DNA of 64,000 nt from Lycium barbarum (lineage: Eukaryota; Streptophyta; Magnoliopsida; Solanales; Solanaceae). A program made the position numbers and the translations under genes. This document shows, one piece after another, positions 46,827 through 59,851 of the stretch. Each line of letters starts with the position of its first letter. Position 1 is the stretch's first letter. The stretch lies in assembly GCF_019175385.1 (NCBI RefSeq), contig NC_083340.1, positions 12,102,336 through 12,166,335 on the forward strand, given 5' to 3'. The notes beneath the pieces are model-generated. The model was not told the DNA's origin. It made no database searches and worked only from the letters and a program-made list of their open reading frames with translations.

Positions 46827-47094
46827 ATCCCTCCATCAATTTTTACTTGTTATGTATTGACTTGACGCCCCTATTAAGGAACAAAAAATAAAATGATAAT
46901 TTTACTATCTCATCCCTAATTATTGCTAAGTAACCTAAAGATAAAAATCAATAAGATATACTTTAAAGTTGTGCAGCCAATAACAAGGGTAAAATTGATA
47001 TCAAAAAGTATCTCTTAATTTTACAAATTAGACAAGTAAAAATAGATAATTATTTTTAATATACATGACAAGTAAAAATAGATGGACGAAGCAA
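46827..47094. mobile_element. Stowaway-like MITE upstream of the reticulon gene
   Basis: 'atccctccatcaatttttac' at the left against the complement of 'gtaaaaatagatggacgaag' at the right, TA on both sides. It ends only a few dozen bases before the presumed first exon of the gene. Confidence 0.7.
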
Positions 47095-47109
47095 TAATAA
47101 AATAAAGAA

Positions 47110-48144
47110 AGTAGAAAAATCAGCTTTTAGATTCGCAATCCGTAACCCGTTGAGTAATCCATTTCTCTACTGCCACCGCCATTGGTATTTCCCGGCCACG
47201 CAACTTGAACTGGCGCCTCCGTCATTGGTATGTATACTTTCTTGCCTATTTTTATTGGATAATTGAGGGTTCTAAATATACGGCTGTTTTGCATAATCCA
47301 ATTTGGGATTCTTTTATTGATATAAATTGTGAACTCTCCCTCTGTTAGGGTTAGACTACTGAATTCTCTTAAATTGTAATTGCATCATACAACTTTAGAA
47401 ACAGTTATGCATAACCTAATTTTTTGACAGGGCACTTACTAAACACACAGTTTCTCTTCTCTGTTTCCTTTAATGATTTGATTCGTAAGGATTTAAATCT
47501 CAATAAATATTGTCAAAACCCTGAGATTCAATACTAGTAATTACTGTGAGTTCTTAAATAAGAGGTAACTATTGTTCCTGAAATTGCATCATTACTTATT
47601 ATTTTGGAGTGACAAAAGATTGAATGTTTCTACTAGATATATGACATTTGCCTTATTACTTAATTTTGGTTTGATATTTCCTTAAATCCAATGATTGTTA
47701 GCTGCAGCTTATCAAAGAAGAAAAATGCTGATGAAAGGTGATATACATTAGAAAATAGTGAAGAAAAGAAATTCCAAAGAGAATGCATTTCTTTAACATA
47801 ATGTTTAGTTATTTACCAATAGACATGTATGTGGTAAAGGTACAAGTGCCATTGGAAAAGTTTCCTAATCTATTGAAGCGTAGAATTTGGAAAGCAATTG
47901 TTATTAAAACCTACTGATTTAGAATTTTGAATACATCTGTTGCAGCCCACGGATTTTGAAGCATCCGAAAATAAGCGTCCAGGATTGACCATTACAACAA
48001 ATTGTCCATATAGCCTATCTGGGTGGCGAACTATAATTGAGGCATTGGAAGCGTCTGCGACAGGCAAACTCCATATGAGGATAATCTGTTACTTGTAAAT
48101 TCCAAGAATGAATGCTTATTAATGAATCGGTAAGCTGATTACGG
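47110..48144 (+). promoter_or_regulatory. Presumed 5' leader and leader intron of the reticulon gene
   Basis: A locally GC-richer segment (about 47130-47227: 'actgccaccgccattggtat', 'ccggccacgcaacttg') ends at a good donor GTATGTAT (47228). A good acceptor 'atctgttgcag' ends at 47945. The 718-base AT-rich piece between reads like an intron. In the following leader are three tiny upstream ORFs (ATG at about 48075, then two around 48108-48130) ahead of the main ATG. All of this is inference from splice-like motifs. Confidence 0.45.
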
Positions 48145-48714
48145 ATGAACGAAGTCGCTTCACTTCAAAGTAGAGGTGCAATGGAATTGAATGCTAACGA
48201 GACCACAACAAGGATAGTAAACCCAAGGAAGACGGATATTGGTGGTAAACCCTTCATACTCATCATCTGCGGATCCCTCGTTTACTACCACTGTGCCTAT
48301 CGGAATTCTAGTCTCGTCTCTCTTGTCTCGGACGTCTTTATTGTACTCCTTTGTTCACTCGCCATTCTAGGCCTCTTGTTTCGTCAGATGAACATCTCGG
48401 TTCCTGTGGATCCGCTTGAGTGGCAGATCTCTCAGGATGCTGCCAACAGGGTTTTCGCCTGCCTCGCCAATACTGTCGGCGCTGCTGAGTCTGTTCTTCG
48501 GGTTGCTGCTACGGGCCATGATAAGCGCTTGTTCTTTAAGGTTGTGGCTACTCTTTATGTGCTATCAGCTCTCGGAAGGATAGCGTCGGGTGTTACCATT
48601 GCTTATGCTGGGCTCTGCTTTCTTTGCCTTTATTTGCTTGCTGAGAACTTGCAATTGATTAGCTCGAGGAATCCAAGGAGAAGGGACTTCACGAACACAG
48701 TTCAGGACGATTAA
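48145..48714 (+). CDS. Reticulon-like protein, RTNLB22/23 type
   Basis: 189 codons with ATG and stop, uninterrupted. Reticulons insert as wedge-like hairpins in the ER membrane and bend it into tubules. Residues 36-79 form the first long hydrophobic hairpin (FILIICGSLVYYHCAYRN, then VFIVLLCSLAILGLLF). Residues 83-128 are the hydrophilic loop with the diagnostic 'VPVDPLEWQISQDAANRVFA' and 'GAAESVLRVAATGHDKRLFF'. Residues 129-166 form the second hairpin (VVATLYVLSALGRIASG, then YAGLCFLCLYLLAE). The tail ends 'RRRDFTNTVQDD'. The short N terminus and low length fit the small plant members rather than the long RTNLB1-type. ATG at codon 13 (MELNANE) is an alternative start. The coding part has no intron, whereas many plant reticulon genes are split, so a retrocopy origin is possible. 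Base composition is distinctly richer in GC than its flanks. Confidence 0.88.
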   Translation: MNEVASLQSRGAMELNANETTTRIVNPRKTDIGGKPFILIICGSLVYYHCAYRNSSLVSLVSDVFIVLLCSLAILGLLFRQMNISVPVDPLEWQISQDAANRVFACLANTVGAAESVLRVAATGHDKRLFFKVVATLYVLSALGRIASGVTIAYAGLCFLCLYLLAENLQLISSRNPRRRDFTNTVQDD

Positions 48715-48950
48715 ATTGATTTGATCTATTTCAAAAGGGAAGGCGTAAGAGGCATATTCCAAATTTTGCCAGGTCTGTCGCGTGTTCTTGCCAATTAGAT
48801 GTGCATTCTCTTTGCATTTTCTGCAGCCTTGTGATTTCGTTACCTGTCTCTGTAATATATTTCCAGTCCCATGATGATTGTTTCCCTAGTTAATGAGGAG
48901 ACATGATATAAATTGTTAGCTTGCTGTTAGCAGTGCTTACCTGTTCGCAA
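48715..48950 (+). other. Presumed 3' UTR of the reticulon gene
   Basis: Mixed-composition sequence after the stop with TG-rich elements ('tgcattttctgcagccttgt', 'ctgtctctgtaatatatttc') that suit a plant far-upstream/near-upstream polyadenylation region. It grades into A-rich sequence at 48945-48970. Confidence 0.4.
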
Positions 48951-51389
48951 AAGAAAAATGGAAAAGAAAACACTTGTGATGTCAATTGATGAAAGAGCTA
49001 TGTTCTTTTTAAAAATTAAAGCTAAGTACTTTATTATGATATCTACAAGATTGGGTGGTCAAATCTTTTGTGGACATTTTGGATATCAATGGCCAAAAAG
49101 GCGAACCACTAGAATGAAAGTAAAATATATATATATATATATATATATGACTTTGCATATTTGATGATTTAGATAGAGGAATCTTGATTTCCAATGACAT
49201 TGGTCATACTTTTGGGTTTGTAAGAGAATCCTAACCAGTTGCTGTAGGTGTCAAATTTTGCTAGAACCATTATATTGGAATTGTTAGTTTGAATGACACT
49301 TATTCTCATGATCACTGTCAATTCGATCAAGTTGACACAAATATTTCCCGGTGAAAATTACCAATCACTAATAAATTATTCAATACTCTTTTATATTTTC
49401 TCATCCATTTTAATTAGCATTCAGTTTATGATATACTATTAAAAGGCGTAGTATGATATGGAGTTATTAGAGTCTGAAGATTGTTATTAGTAACAATGAT
49501 ATAGAATTTGATTATTTTCTATATAATAATTAATAGCACTAGTAATTTTTGTTTGAAGAAGCTTGTAAACTAGACTTTGTTCACAAACTCCCAATATTCG
49601 TGCCGTATAAACTATGTATACAGCTCTTAATATAAGGGAGTAAAAGGGGCGGTGGCGTAGCTGTCCTCCTCCTGACAGCGAGATAATTTGAACTAGTATC
49701 AAAGTAAGTATTACATGGAGTAGTAATTTTTTTCCCTTTACTTGTTGATGAGACGAGAACAAATTGCTATTAACTAGTTCTCCGATCTATTCTATTATGG
49801 CCGGCTTGGAGATCAGAGGAAGACCATCATCTCTATCCTTCTTAGTTAGGTTGGGCAGGATTGACCAGAAATGCTATGCATACATATAAGACTATCCCTC
49901 TTCCCGAAAGCTTTGCGAGGACTACTTAGGATGACAGACGGCCTCCGCGGGTTTACTGCACACGGTTTCTACAGAGGAAAGGCGTTATCCCGGCACATGT
50001 TACAACATACAGACAACTTCACATCTAGTTGAGAATATATAATTAGAAATAATGAAGAATAAGATTGGAGGAAAAACCAAAACACATGATTTTCAAAGGC
50101 TGGCAGTTGCCCTGATCGAGTTGATAAACTGACCCCTTCTTGATCATGAAAAGTATGACAAGATACGAAAGGGACCATATATAATAGTGTCATTGCATTA
50201 AGGTATATATCATGCATTTGTCAAAAAGAGAGGTGCCTTCCAAAGCAAATTCAAATGATGATATATTCTCTTGGCACCATTGAAAAAGATGAAGGGCTTC
50301 TCTATCTCTCTTAGCTAGCTAGCTAAATTTTAATTTGTTTTCATCCATGTCAACATACTGCCATTACACACAATATTCACTCATTAATTCCGTGAAAATT
50401 AATGGCCAGTCCGTTTTACATGATTTTCCCCACTCTTCTTGCCTTGCCTAGCTTGATGGTTCCCATGATAAATAAAGGAATACAAGAAAAAAGATGACAT
50501 GAATACAAATATGTACGCGTATAATATATGTGTAGTCGTTATCTTTATACACAATTAATATAATTGAAGTTTCATACTAATTGATAATTACCGTATTGGT
50601 TAGTATTCGTGGTGTATGTAAACTTGAAATGATCAAATTCTAATAGGTGATTTTCTTATTCTATACGTAATAATTGAACTAAACTAGTCAAGTAAATGAA
50701 CGACTTTTCTTCCCCATAAATACACACTTATACATGTATTATGTAAATGTTAAGTATATATGTGAACACTGCCATGAAAAGTAGAGTTTTCTTGGGATGC
50801 TAAAGTGTGGACACAGTAATATATCTCTTGAGAGAGTCATGGGTCGTGCCTCGTGAACTTGTCTAGTGGTTAACAAGTTTGAATTGAACATTAAACATGG
50901 GTGGTTATAACTATGAGCTCATGTATAGCCACCGCAATATATATATATACTTTCTAAATTATCTGAAATTTATTGACTCAGACTAATTTAAATTTATATT
51001 GATACGATTGATTTGAATTCGCGCTAAATAAGTCCACAAAGGAATTAGGGAGTTTGAATTGAAAATAAAAAAATGTGTGGCTACAACCATGAACTCATGG
51101 TTGGTTCAGCATCATATATAGTCACATAACAAATCGCTTTCTCTCCGACGTACCTCTCAAGGCATATTTTTTCTTCTTTAATTTCCTTGAGTTCCTCACC
51201 AAAAAAATTAAGGAAGATAGGAAAATATTGGCAATACTTTTTGTAGCTAGCAACTAGCTCTTCTTAATTGAGTAACTAATTGAAAAATGGACCGACAATC
51301 CAATAAAATGGTGCAGTCATAACTGATGTTATCATCTTATTAGATAACCAATGGGGTCAACTATTTTATTTGTATATTAGTATACTTCC
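48951..51389. other. Non-coding stretch
   Basis: An AT dinucleotide run lies at 49127-49148. Short frames (48958, 49487, 49969) have no recognisable features. A diverged direct repeat pairs 50880-50935 with 51050-51120 ('gaattgaa...gtggctacaaccatgaactcat'). Confidence 0.4.
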
Positions 51390-51530
51390 TTGGATAGGTT
51401 ATGGGTTCGAACCTTGGAATCAACTATTGATATTTGCGACAGGGTAAACTTCATAAATCATACCCGAATGCGGCATTGAATCCTGAAATCTTATGTAAAC
51501 ACGAGATACTTTGTGTCTGTCTTTTAGGTA
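51390..51530 (+). mobile_element. tRNA-derived SINE remnant
   Basis: A pol-III B-box-like 'gggttcgaacc' (about 51407) is followed by 'gcgacagggtaaacttcata' and 'gtaaacacgagatactttgt', in the order seen in Solanaceae tRNA-derived SINEs. The A box and 5' end are missing. Confidence 0.5.
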
Positions 51531-54056
51531 AGTTTTGATTAGTATGAATGTCAAAGTTCATATAGTAGTGATCTCTTGCTGGCCTAAAAAGGCTAAGGGA
51601 GAAGGATAATACATAATAATAGACCAGCAAATGCCTGGATGTGAGGGGAATTCGGTTCTTTATGCTTAAGTTTTCCTTTCACTAGATGACAGTTCATGGG
51701 TCTTGTATTTAATTAATTAAAATAGTTTGATAGGAAATTATACTAATCAGAGTTTTTTCAATGGGAAAAAAAAATCTTGGAGTTTGCATTTGCTCGAATT
51801 ATGACTAAACCAGTGGGACACAGCAGGCTTCTTGCTGCATGATCTGATTTAATTTAAGTAATGAAAGTAGAGATAAATTAAGTATCTTTAATTTTGTGGA
51901 GGTTTTTATGGTACTGCGTTTGATGTAGGCAATGAACACGTCAACAGAGTTAAAAATCCATTAACTGTAAAGACTTGTATTTTCTGGATCCGTGTGATAA
52001 AAAGATGTTACATTCTGAAACAATTGTACTACATAGTAACTATTCAATTGTTATTCTTTTCCATTTTCCACGATATATAATTAAGAAATGGTATATGCTT
52101 TAATACGTTAGAGAATATTCTACATACATCATATACAACAAGCTTCTAGTCGAAATAAAGAGGTGGTATTTTTTCTCCATATAGTAACTATTAATACTTC
52201 ATATAGTAGTAGTAGTTATCATTATTATGTTTTAAACCAAAATGTTTTAGCACATGCTTCATAATGGACAGATACTTCTCTTGTTATATAAATTTAGTTA
52301 AGGAATACTTTTATGTTAAGAAAAGTACTCCACTAATGCTGCATTTTCCAACACTGGATTTCATCTTTTTAAATTTTGTGACGAAGACGGGCAAATCTAG
52401 TCTAGTTTGCCAAATGTTTTTCTATTTCCAATTTAAAATTGGTCCCCAGAAGTATCCTTAATTAGGGATTGACCCCACTTAGTTGAAGAAAGAACTGACA
52501 TTCCCCCTTCTAGTAGCCATTATTTTAACTTTACCATTTGGAAAATGGAAAATAGCACTTTTAGTCTTTCGAATATTGAAACGATCTGATTTGGGTCCTC
52601 GTAGTATTTAGTTAAGCACATTTAACCTTCAATTAATTTCTACGTGCACTTTTGATTCCTTTGATAGTGATTCTTAAAAAATTTAACGAATTATTAAGTG
52701 CTAAACCATTCGCTTATAAATGTGTTTATGTTAAGTTTGTATGTTACTCCATATTATTTGTGGATATATAATTCTAAAGATGGTTCGAGTATCCCATATT
52801 TGTATTACTAGTATATAAAGAGATAAGAAACACACATTTTCGTTAATTAGCTATCAAATATGCTTAACTAATCATTAAAAGGATCGATATCCAAATTTAC
52901 TAAAATTTAAGGGATCAAAATGCAATTAGTACTTTGGAATAATATTTTTTCGAAACCAAAGCATTTAAAAGTTAGGCTAATGTGATGTGCAGTGCTCTAT
53001 AATTATCCTTTTTTTTAAAGGGAGGACCAATGATTTTTGTAGCCTTCGTCATGTAGCATTATTATTAGTCATTGAGTCATGACCCTCTCTTTTGCACATG
53101 AGATTTTATTAAAAATGAATCATGTCATGGAAATGTGATGCCGATATATGATATTTGATTCAATCCCTACTGTTGTGGTTGAAGCCATTTGCATGTGATG
53201 ATCTGTCTTTTAAGTGTTGCCAATCCGCATTTCCTTTTTTGAATTTCTGTTTTGTCCCCTCTGTAACATTAACTATAGACATAACAGTCCTTGGTAGTGA
53301 CTGTGTACGAAAAAAAGATTGGGATAGTTATTGCACTTTTTTGAAGGATATGGAATTATGGATTCTCTATAGTCTTCCTAAAGGTCCTCTTATTCTGATT
53401 TTTCATTTGGATTTTTAAAATTCCTTCTCTTTTACCTCTGTATTTGAACTAAATATAAACAAGATATACTGGTAAATTTGATTAAATGTAATACATAATT
53501 AGTATTATTCTATAACTAATAAAGTGAGCTCTTTGTACGATATATGATGCAAAACCTACCAGTATTTCTGGACAAATGAATTAAGTTCCCTGTATCTACA
53601 CAAACATCTTAAGAACAATATTACGGTGGTGAAAATATATAAATTACCCAATGTCACAAAATATGGAGAAGGAACTTAAGTCTAAAGACTAACTGCAGGA
53701 AAAAAATTAAAAACTAAACGGGCCTTCTGTCTTTTTCGTCATTCATTTAAACTTTTGCAAGGCAATTAAAATAAAAGTTAAATGTGGGGGCTTTTGCTTG
53801 TCAAGACTCTTGGGACATATATTACATAGAAAATATCGAGAAGAACAAACGCAAACCTACCCAGGGCCCTCAAAATGACTCCAACACTGTCCATTGTGAT
53901 CACAATGAATAATTATAACAGATTTTTGGCTTTTGAGATTCTCTTTTCTAGGTTATGGTAGTGAGGCAATGGGGTTGAGAATTTTGATTTGCATATATTG
54001 GAGCTTTGTATCTTTGCAACTAAATACAAGCAAGAGATCCACCACAGATAAATGGA
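51531..54056. other. Non-coding stretch
   Basis: 2.5 kb without a supported gene. Frames at 52264 and 53155 show no domain and are AT-driven. Confidence 0.4.
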
Positions 54057-54232
54057 TTCAGGATTTAAGTTTTATAGTTTCAACGTTTAAGATCTTTAGG
54101 ATTAAACTCAGATAGTTTTAAAATTATGGATTTAGACCTATTATTTGTTGTAATTTTAGTTGCTTTTTACACATAAATTTATATTTCGTATCGAAAGTAT
54201 TGAGTTCACATGAACCTAATATTACAATGTTG
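54057..54232. repeat. Short hAT-like MITE family, copy 2
   Basis: Shares with 15269-15451 the blocks 'attatttgttgtaatttta', 'acataaatttatatttcgta' and 'gagttcacatgaacc', but the inverted ends have decayed. Confidence 0.5.
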
Positions 54233-54764
54233 CATCTATTTTCTACCACCACACTGACCGTTGAAAGATATGATAATCTTTAAATCGGAGACTTCTCGAA
54301 CCATAAAATAAAGAACTTTGCCATTAATTTCCCTTAGGTGATACAAATTCAAACTAATCAAATGAGTGAGCTTTGAAAGCACAATGGCTAAACCGAAATT
54401 TTAATGGCCATCACACCCCACATGTACACACAAGTGATGTTGCTTCATTGAAGGAGAAGGGAGAAGCATGGTCTAATTTATGCATAGTAGCTCCTTTCTT
54501 GTGACAGCCATTATTCCTGATATATGCATATCACCACACAAAGAGGAGGACAAAAGTACTTTGCATTGCTTGGTTTATATATTATTAAACACCCCCACCT
54601 TCTTCCCCTGACATTTTCATTTATTAAATATCTACCACCCCTCTTTCTCATTTCTTCATAATACATCCTTATATATACAAAGCCTGACAAGTTCATTTAA
54701 CACGATGCATGAGTACACATTGTCCCCAGAACCCAATAATTTTCTCAAAACATAAATTATATAT
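54233..54764. other. Non-coding stretch
   Basis: No gene supported. The minus frame 54511-54696 is not recognisable. Confidence 0.4.
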
Positions 54765-55059
54765 ATATATATTTATTTATGTTGTTGCTACTTTCTAAGT
54801 AAATCAGGAAAAAAAATCTTTCGAAAAAGAAAAAGAAGTATTATCTGTCTTTTTTTTTGTTTTGTTTAATATTTGTGTTCAATACGAGCCTAATCGTCTT
54901 CTTTTTTTCTTATATATATATATATTTATGTTGTTGCTACTTTCTAAGTAAATCAGGAAAAAAAATCTTTCGAAAAAGAAAAAGAAGTATTATCTGTCTT
55001 TTTTTTTGTTTTGTTTAATATTTGTGTTCAATACGAGCCTAATCGTCTTCTTTTTTTCT
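54765..55059. repeat. Perfect 149-bp tandem duplication
   Basis: Bases 54776-54910 and 54925-55059 are identical by eye across all 135 positions, including the nine-T run. Each copy is preceded by an AT-repeat, which may have seeded the duplication. Confidence 0.9.
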
Positions 55060-57099
55060 CATGACAAAAAAGAAGAAAATAAATTGGAAGATGTGATCAT
55101 ATCCACCTGCTAGCACACCTACGAGTAAAGCAAAAGCAAAGTCATGCTTATAAGTTGTCATATATTTAGATAATGGTTTTCATTTAAGTTGATCCATTAA
55201 CCAATGGACCTTTCGTCAATACCAAACAATTAATTATTTATATTATACTTGTTTCACCACTTCCCTTTGATGTTCTAGTTTCAAAATAATATAATTCTCT
55301 TTGATTGCCTCTTCTTTGATGGATTTTGCACCAAAGATTTATTTAGTAGGTCTCTCATCTATGTCAAAGGTAATAACTTGCACCAACTAAGAGTTGTAGT
55401 AGAATGGTAAATACTTTTTTGTCCTTAACTAGATGTCTTGGACTCGAGTCCGGTATATGAAGTCGCTTTTGTATAGCGAGTGCTTTACCACTGGCATGAA
55501 AGTTTTTGATGTGAACCTTGATTTAGTCAGCCCAATATGGATACCGGACATTGGGCGGAAAACCAAGTCTATATCAAGTGAGATCTTTAAAGGTTTAAAA
55601 ATACGTTCTCTTTTTTTTTTTAGGGGTTTTTCCGTGAATAAATTTAGGTGAACAAGATTGAAAAGGAGTAGATATGGAAGAGATAAAATAATGGAAATTA
55701 GGAAGAATAAATTTATCCCATTTGTAGATTAAGGTGGAGGATTGATTGAGATGTGCTTTTCAGTTTTGAGAAAAAGCACAAATAGTGGGTGGACTGTGGG
55801 GAATGGTGGAATAGGCATGGTGTTATATATATGTCAAGAAAATAAGCCAAATTTAAAAAATGGGGAAAGAGAAATTAGAAAACCTAGTGCATCTGAAAAG
55901 GAGTTGGGAAGAGTGTGTTTAGGTCAAGAAAATAATGGATGGGGAATAGTTGGATAAAAAGTTTGTTGCAAGTCGTGAAAGGAGTCTGGTTTCATGACAG
56001 TACTCTCGGTGATGACGATTTTTCAATTCTATAAGATACAAAAAAAGGAGAAAAACAAACAGTGTCTGGAAAATGAGTACTGTAGTACTTAATTAGGGAA
56101 TCAGTCAAATCTATTTTTTGTTACATGTACACTTCGAACATGCATGATTCAGTCCCCAGTAAACTTAACTATGGTTTGTAGTTGTTTCCCAAGTTACAAG
56201 TTAAAACAAAGATTAATTTTCTGGAGAAACTCAGATTTTTTCTCATTTCCTATAATTGATTTTAGTGCCCGATTATTTTCTTTTAGACCGTTGCAGAAGT
56301 CTAGAATAACTTTATCTTTATAGTCAAAAAGAAATTAAAGACTCCAACCAACAACCATTTAGGTGAAATTGTAAGTATCATACTGTTTTAAATTCTTTTT
56401 CACTCGAACACCATGTTAGAAAAATCTACTTTTACATAAACAATTCATGAATTTGATTTTAAATTAACCATCAAAAGAATTTTATTATGGAGTATTTTTT
56501 AAGAGATCGATTAGGAAACTGTTTAAGTTTATGCAAGTTAGTTGTGTTAGCAACAAATTAGCTGGTACACTGTACTGTCTAAACATGTAAACCATGCATG
56601 CATTGTCCGAATTCAAACGCTAATGTCATTGATTCAGCTAATACAAGTAGTAATTTCAGATATACTTAATGCAAAATAAAAAGGTCCATTAGTACTTAGG
56701 TCCTGTTCTCGAAACATGCAATTAAATAGGAATTACGCGTGTATTCTTCTGTGGTGTATATATGCGTGATACAAGTAGTAGTTGAAATAGTAATACTTAT
56801 TAGCTTTGTGATGGCTTTCAACATATTCATAGTCAAGACTCATAATCACAAGGGTTGCTTTATTTAAGTACTCCAAAACAATATTTAGGCAGCACTATAT
56901 TAATTGTAGTAGCTTCCAGCACAGAAAACAACTTCGAGGATTCTAAGGGCCTCTAGAACTTAAAAAAGAATTCGTCTTACATGTTGGAATTTGTGTGCCT
57001 CTCGACTCTTCACGAGATTTATAATTAAGTAAAATTTCTCATTTAGCTCTTACACCTTTCGATTTATTAACTTATATTTTATATTTCGAAAAGTTGATT
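55060..57099. other. Non-coding stretch
   Basis: 2 kb without a supported gene. Frames at 55433 (starts ATG) and 55742 (starts TTG) lack recognisable domains. Confidence 0.4.
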
Positions 57100-57285
57100 C
57101 AGGATTTATTTTGCGGGTTTAATTTTCTGAGTTTTAATATCAAATTCATTGTATTTTTAAGATTATGGGTTCAAATTTACTATTTGTTATAGTTATAGTA
57201 AATTATAACTCATAAATTTGTAATATGCGTCTAAAATACTAGATTCAAATGAACCCAATGCTACAAAACAGCATCCGCGACTGAT
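57100..57285. repeat. Short hAT-like MITE family, copy 3
   Basis: Shares 'tactatttgttatagttata', 'tcataaatttgtaatatgcg' and 'gcatccgcgactga' with 15269-15451. Inverted ends are partly kept on the right. Confidence 0.5.
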
Positions 57286-58210
57286 AATATACTTTTTATG
57301 CAATAGAAGGACATGGCCGGACTTATCTTTAATTTTATTTTTATTTTTTATCTCAACTCATAAGAACCATCGTGGCCATCGTATTTTTACCGGTGTTTTC
57401 AAGAACACACGAGTAATTACGCGGAAGGACAGAATGTTACAATATGATAAACTATTATGTGTAACAAGGGTTAAATAAGTCCCAAATGACAAAATAGAGA
57501 AGGGAATTATTACATGATCTCTTTTTGTGCCATAAAAATAGAACTTCAAAGTGAACGGTTTAATCCCTGGTTTTCTCAATTAAAATATCATGGCAATTAA
57601 ATTTCAAAGAATTAAAAAAAATTAGATGATTTCCTCTTATTTGTTCAAGCTTAGATGGACGGTAGCATAATTACCCGATACATGTGTTGGTGAAGGTAGT
57701 TGGTAATCCATGAAATTAATCGAGGTACGTGAAAGTTAAACCGAACACACATATATATATATATAATGGCAATTACACAAATGATTTAGATCATCTTAAA
57801 TGATATATAGATCATCTTAAGTTAAAAGAAATTATATGGTCCCCCCTCTCCTCAAAATTGTAGAAACATCATTCTCCAATTTATCCTTGTGGATTTAGTC
57901 TCTGATAAGGTGGTTGTAGTCTTCCATTTTTATTTCATTTTTTAATTCTCGTGAGATGGAGAGTCAGTGTTACAGAATTGAATTAGGACCATTATTCGTA
58001 CCGCTATAGGAGGCTAATACGTACGCGACACATTTTTTTTTTTTTTTTGGAACAAATTGATTTGAAGTGACACATAATGACATAAAGCATGAAATAGACC
58101 TATTATAGTAGCTGCTTAAAATTCTTCAAAAAACGTTGCGTACCTGCAATCTATGTTGAAAAACATATACACAAAAATTAGAAGGAAAGATCATGGATAT
58201 ATCATATATT
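57286..58210. other. Non-coding stretch
   Basis: No gene seen. It includes a short direct repeat 'tagatcatcttaa' (57788-57822) and a T-run at 58031-58048. Confidence 0.4.
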
Positions 58211-58435
58211 CACTCACAAAAAAAGAAAAAAAAGGTCTCATTTCCGGCATAAATTTGTGACATAATTGTGACAAACTGTAATTTCTATCACAAATTTGTA
58301 ACTAAATTGTGATGGATTATCACGTGCATCACAAACTTCGTTCATATTAATAAATTCCGTATAAAATTGTCACAAATTTTGACAGATTTATTTATCATAA
58401 ATATTTCATCACAAATTTGTGTTTTTCATGTGGTG
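58211..58435. mobile_element. CACTA-like short element
   Basis: CACTCACAAAAAAAG at the left faces the complement of 'gtttttcatgtggtg'. The interior repeats 'cacaaatttgt' and 'attgtgaca' in alternating orientation. Tentative. Confidence 0.4.
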
Positions 58436-58436
58436 G

Positions 58437-59851
58437 GGAGGCTGAAGTTTTATGAAGGGATGAGCAAATAAAGAATGGTATAGGTTGGTTTGGCCACCTC
58501 TATTGCGTGAACAATTGTGTACCACTCAGTAAGTATTATTATTAGGACAATAATTTCAGTAATTATCTCTAAAGTCAATCAATTCGGCCTGCATGCATTT
58601 CTGACTTGACTTGGATTATTACGTTGTGCTATTTAATTTATTAGTCAATTAATCAAACAAAGCTTGCTAATCATTATCTCCCTTGTAATTAGATGTTAGG
58701 TTTTTGGTCCTACAAAATAAACGTGTATAGAGAAGTAGATGTGGGAGGGCCGGAGGGGGGTGTACACATCCATTGTCTTCTATATATATTAGTTGAAATG
58801 CTAATTATCTAAAACATATATTTGTGCTTAATTTACATTCATTGCTACAGAGTAGTGTACAGTACTAGCGTCGACTTAAAGGTAAAATATGTCTGAAATA
58901 AACATAAATCAGCCTCATAAAAGGTGATTAAATCCTTTGAGAACATATTATATGGTTCTTATCATTTTCCTTGAAGATATTAAATAGTGAATTTTCCGTG
59001 AAATAAGAGCCACATTTATCTTCTTTGAATTCTGTTAGAAATGATGATATTCGAACCTGCTAATGCATCCTTTAATTATTGCACTAGGTGTTTGGTGTAA
59101 ATATTGAATAACTCTATTCATCAGAATTTGGCATATGAGAAATAAATCACTCAGCATTTTTGCTTTTTCGATGGTCCGATCTCTGCCACTTTGGTCTCCC
59201 GTAATTTTTTTTTGTTAGTTTATGTGCATCTCAACTAATTTTACTCAAGTACCTCCTACCAACACATATACCGAATTAATTTTGAACTTAACCCCAAAAA
59301 TTAACTTGTCTCTCATGATTGTTATTACAGTTTTATCAACAACTAAGCCATACCTTTGGGTCCATTTTCGTTGAAATCATCTCGCTTGCATTTTTTTTTC
59401 TTCTTCCCTTTTTCTAGTGGGGGTTTAGTTGGGCGGTTCAAGACAATAACATTGTAGTACAAGTGTACAACCATGTAATGAGATTTCTATCAAATGCAAC
59501 ACGTTATTTGGCATCAGTTACACATTACGTGGCAAAGTAATTACAACTAATAAATATAAATAATGAAAATTTTGAGAAAAGGACAAAAACTCTAAACTTA
59601 AGAAAGAAAGAAAATTGGAATAAGAAAGTGTGTGTCATGAGAAAGAGACATAGCAAAAAAAACAAAATATACAAGAGTTGGATGGGGGAGAGGTATATAA
59701 TTGTGCACATAGAATCTATGATCACCAAATGGTATGCTTGTGCATTAAAGAGTAGAGAGAGTTGTAACAGTACATGGGATGATGACCAGAAACGGAGTCA
59801 CATTTAAAGTTTATGAATTTTGAACTTATCATATATTTATAGTTTGATTTA
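58437..59851. other. Non-coding stretch
   Basis: No gene supported; the minus frame 59525-59728 is hydrophobic and AT-driven. Confidence 0.4.
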
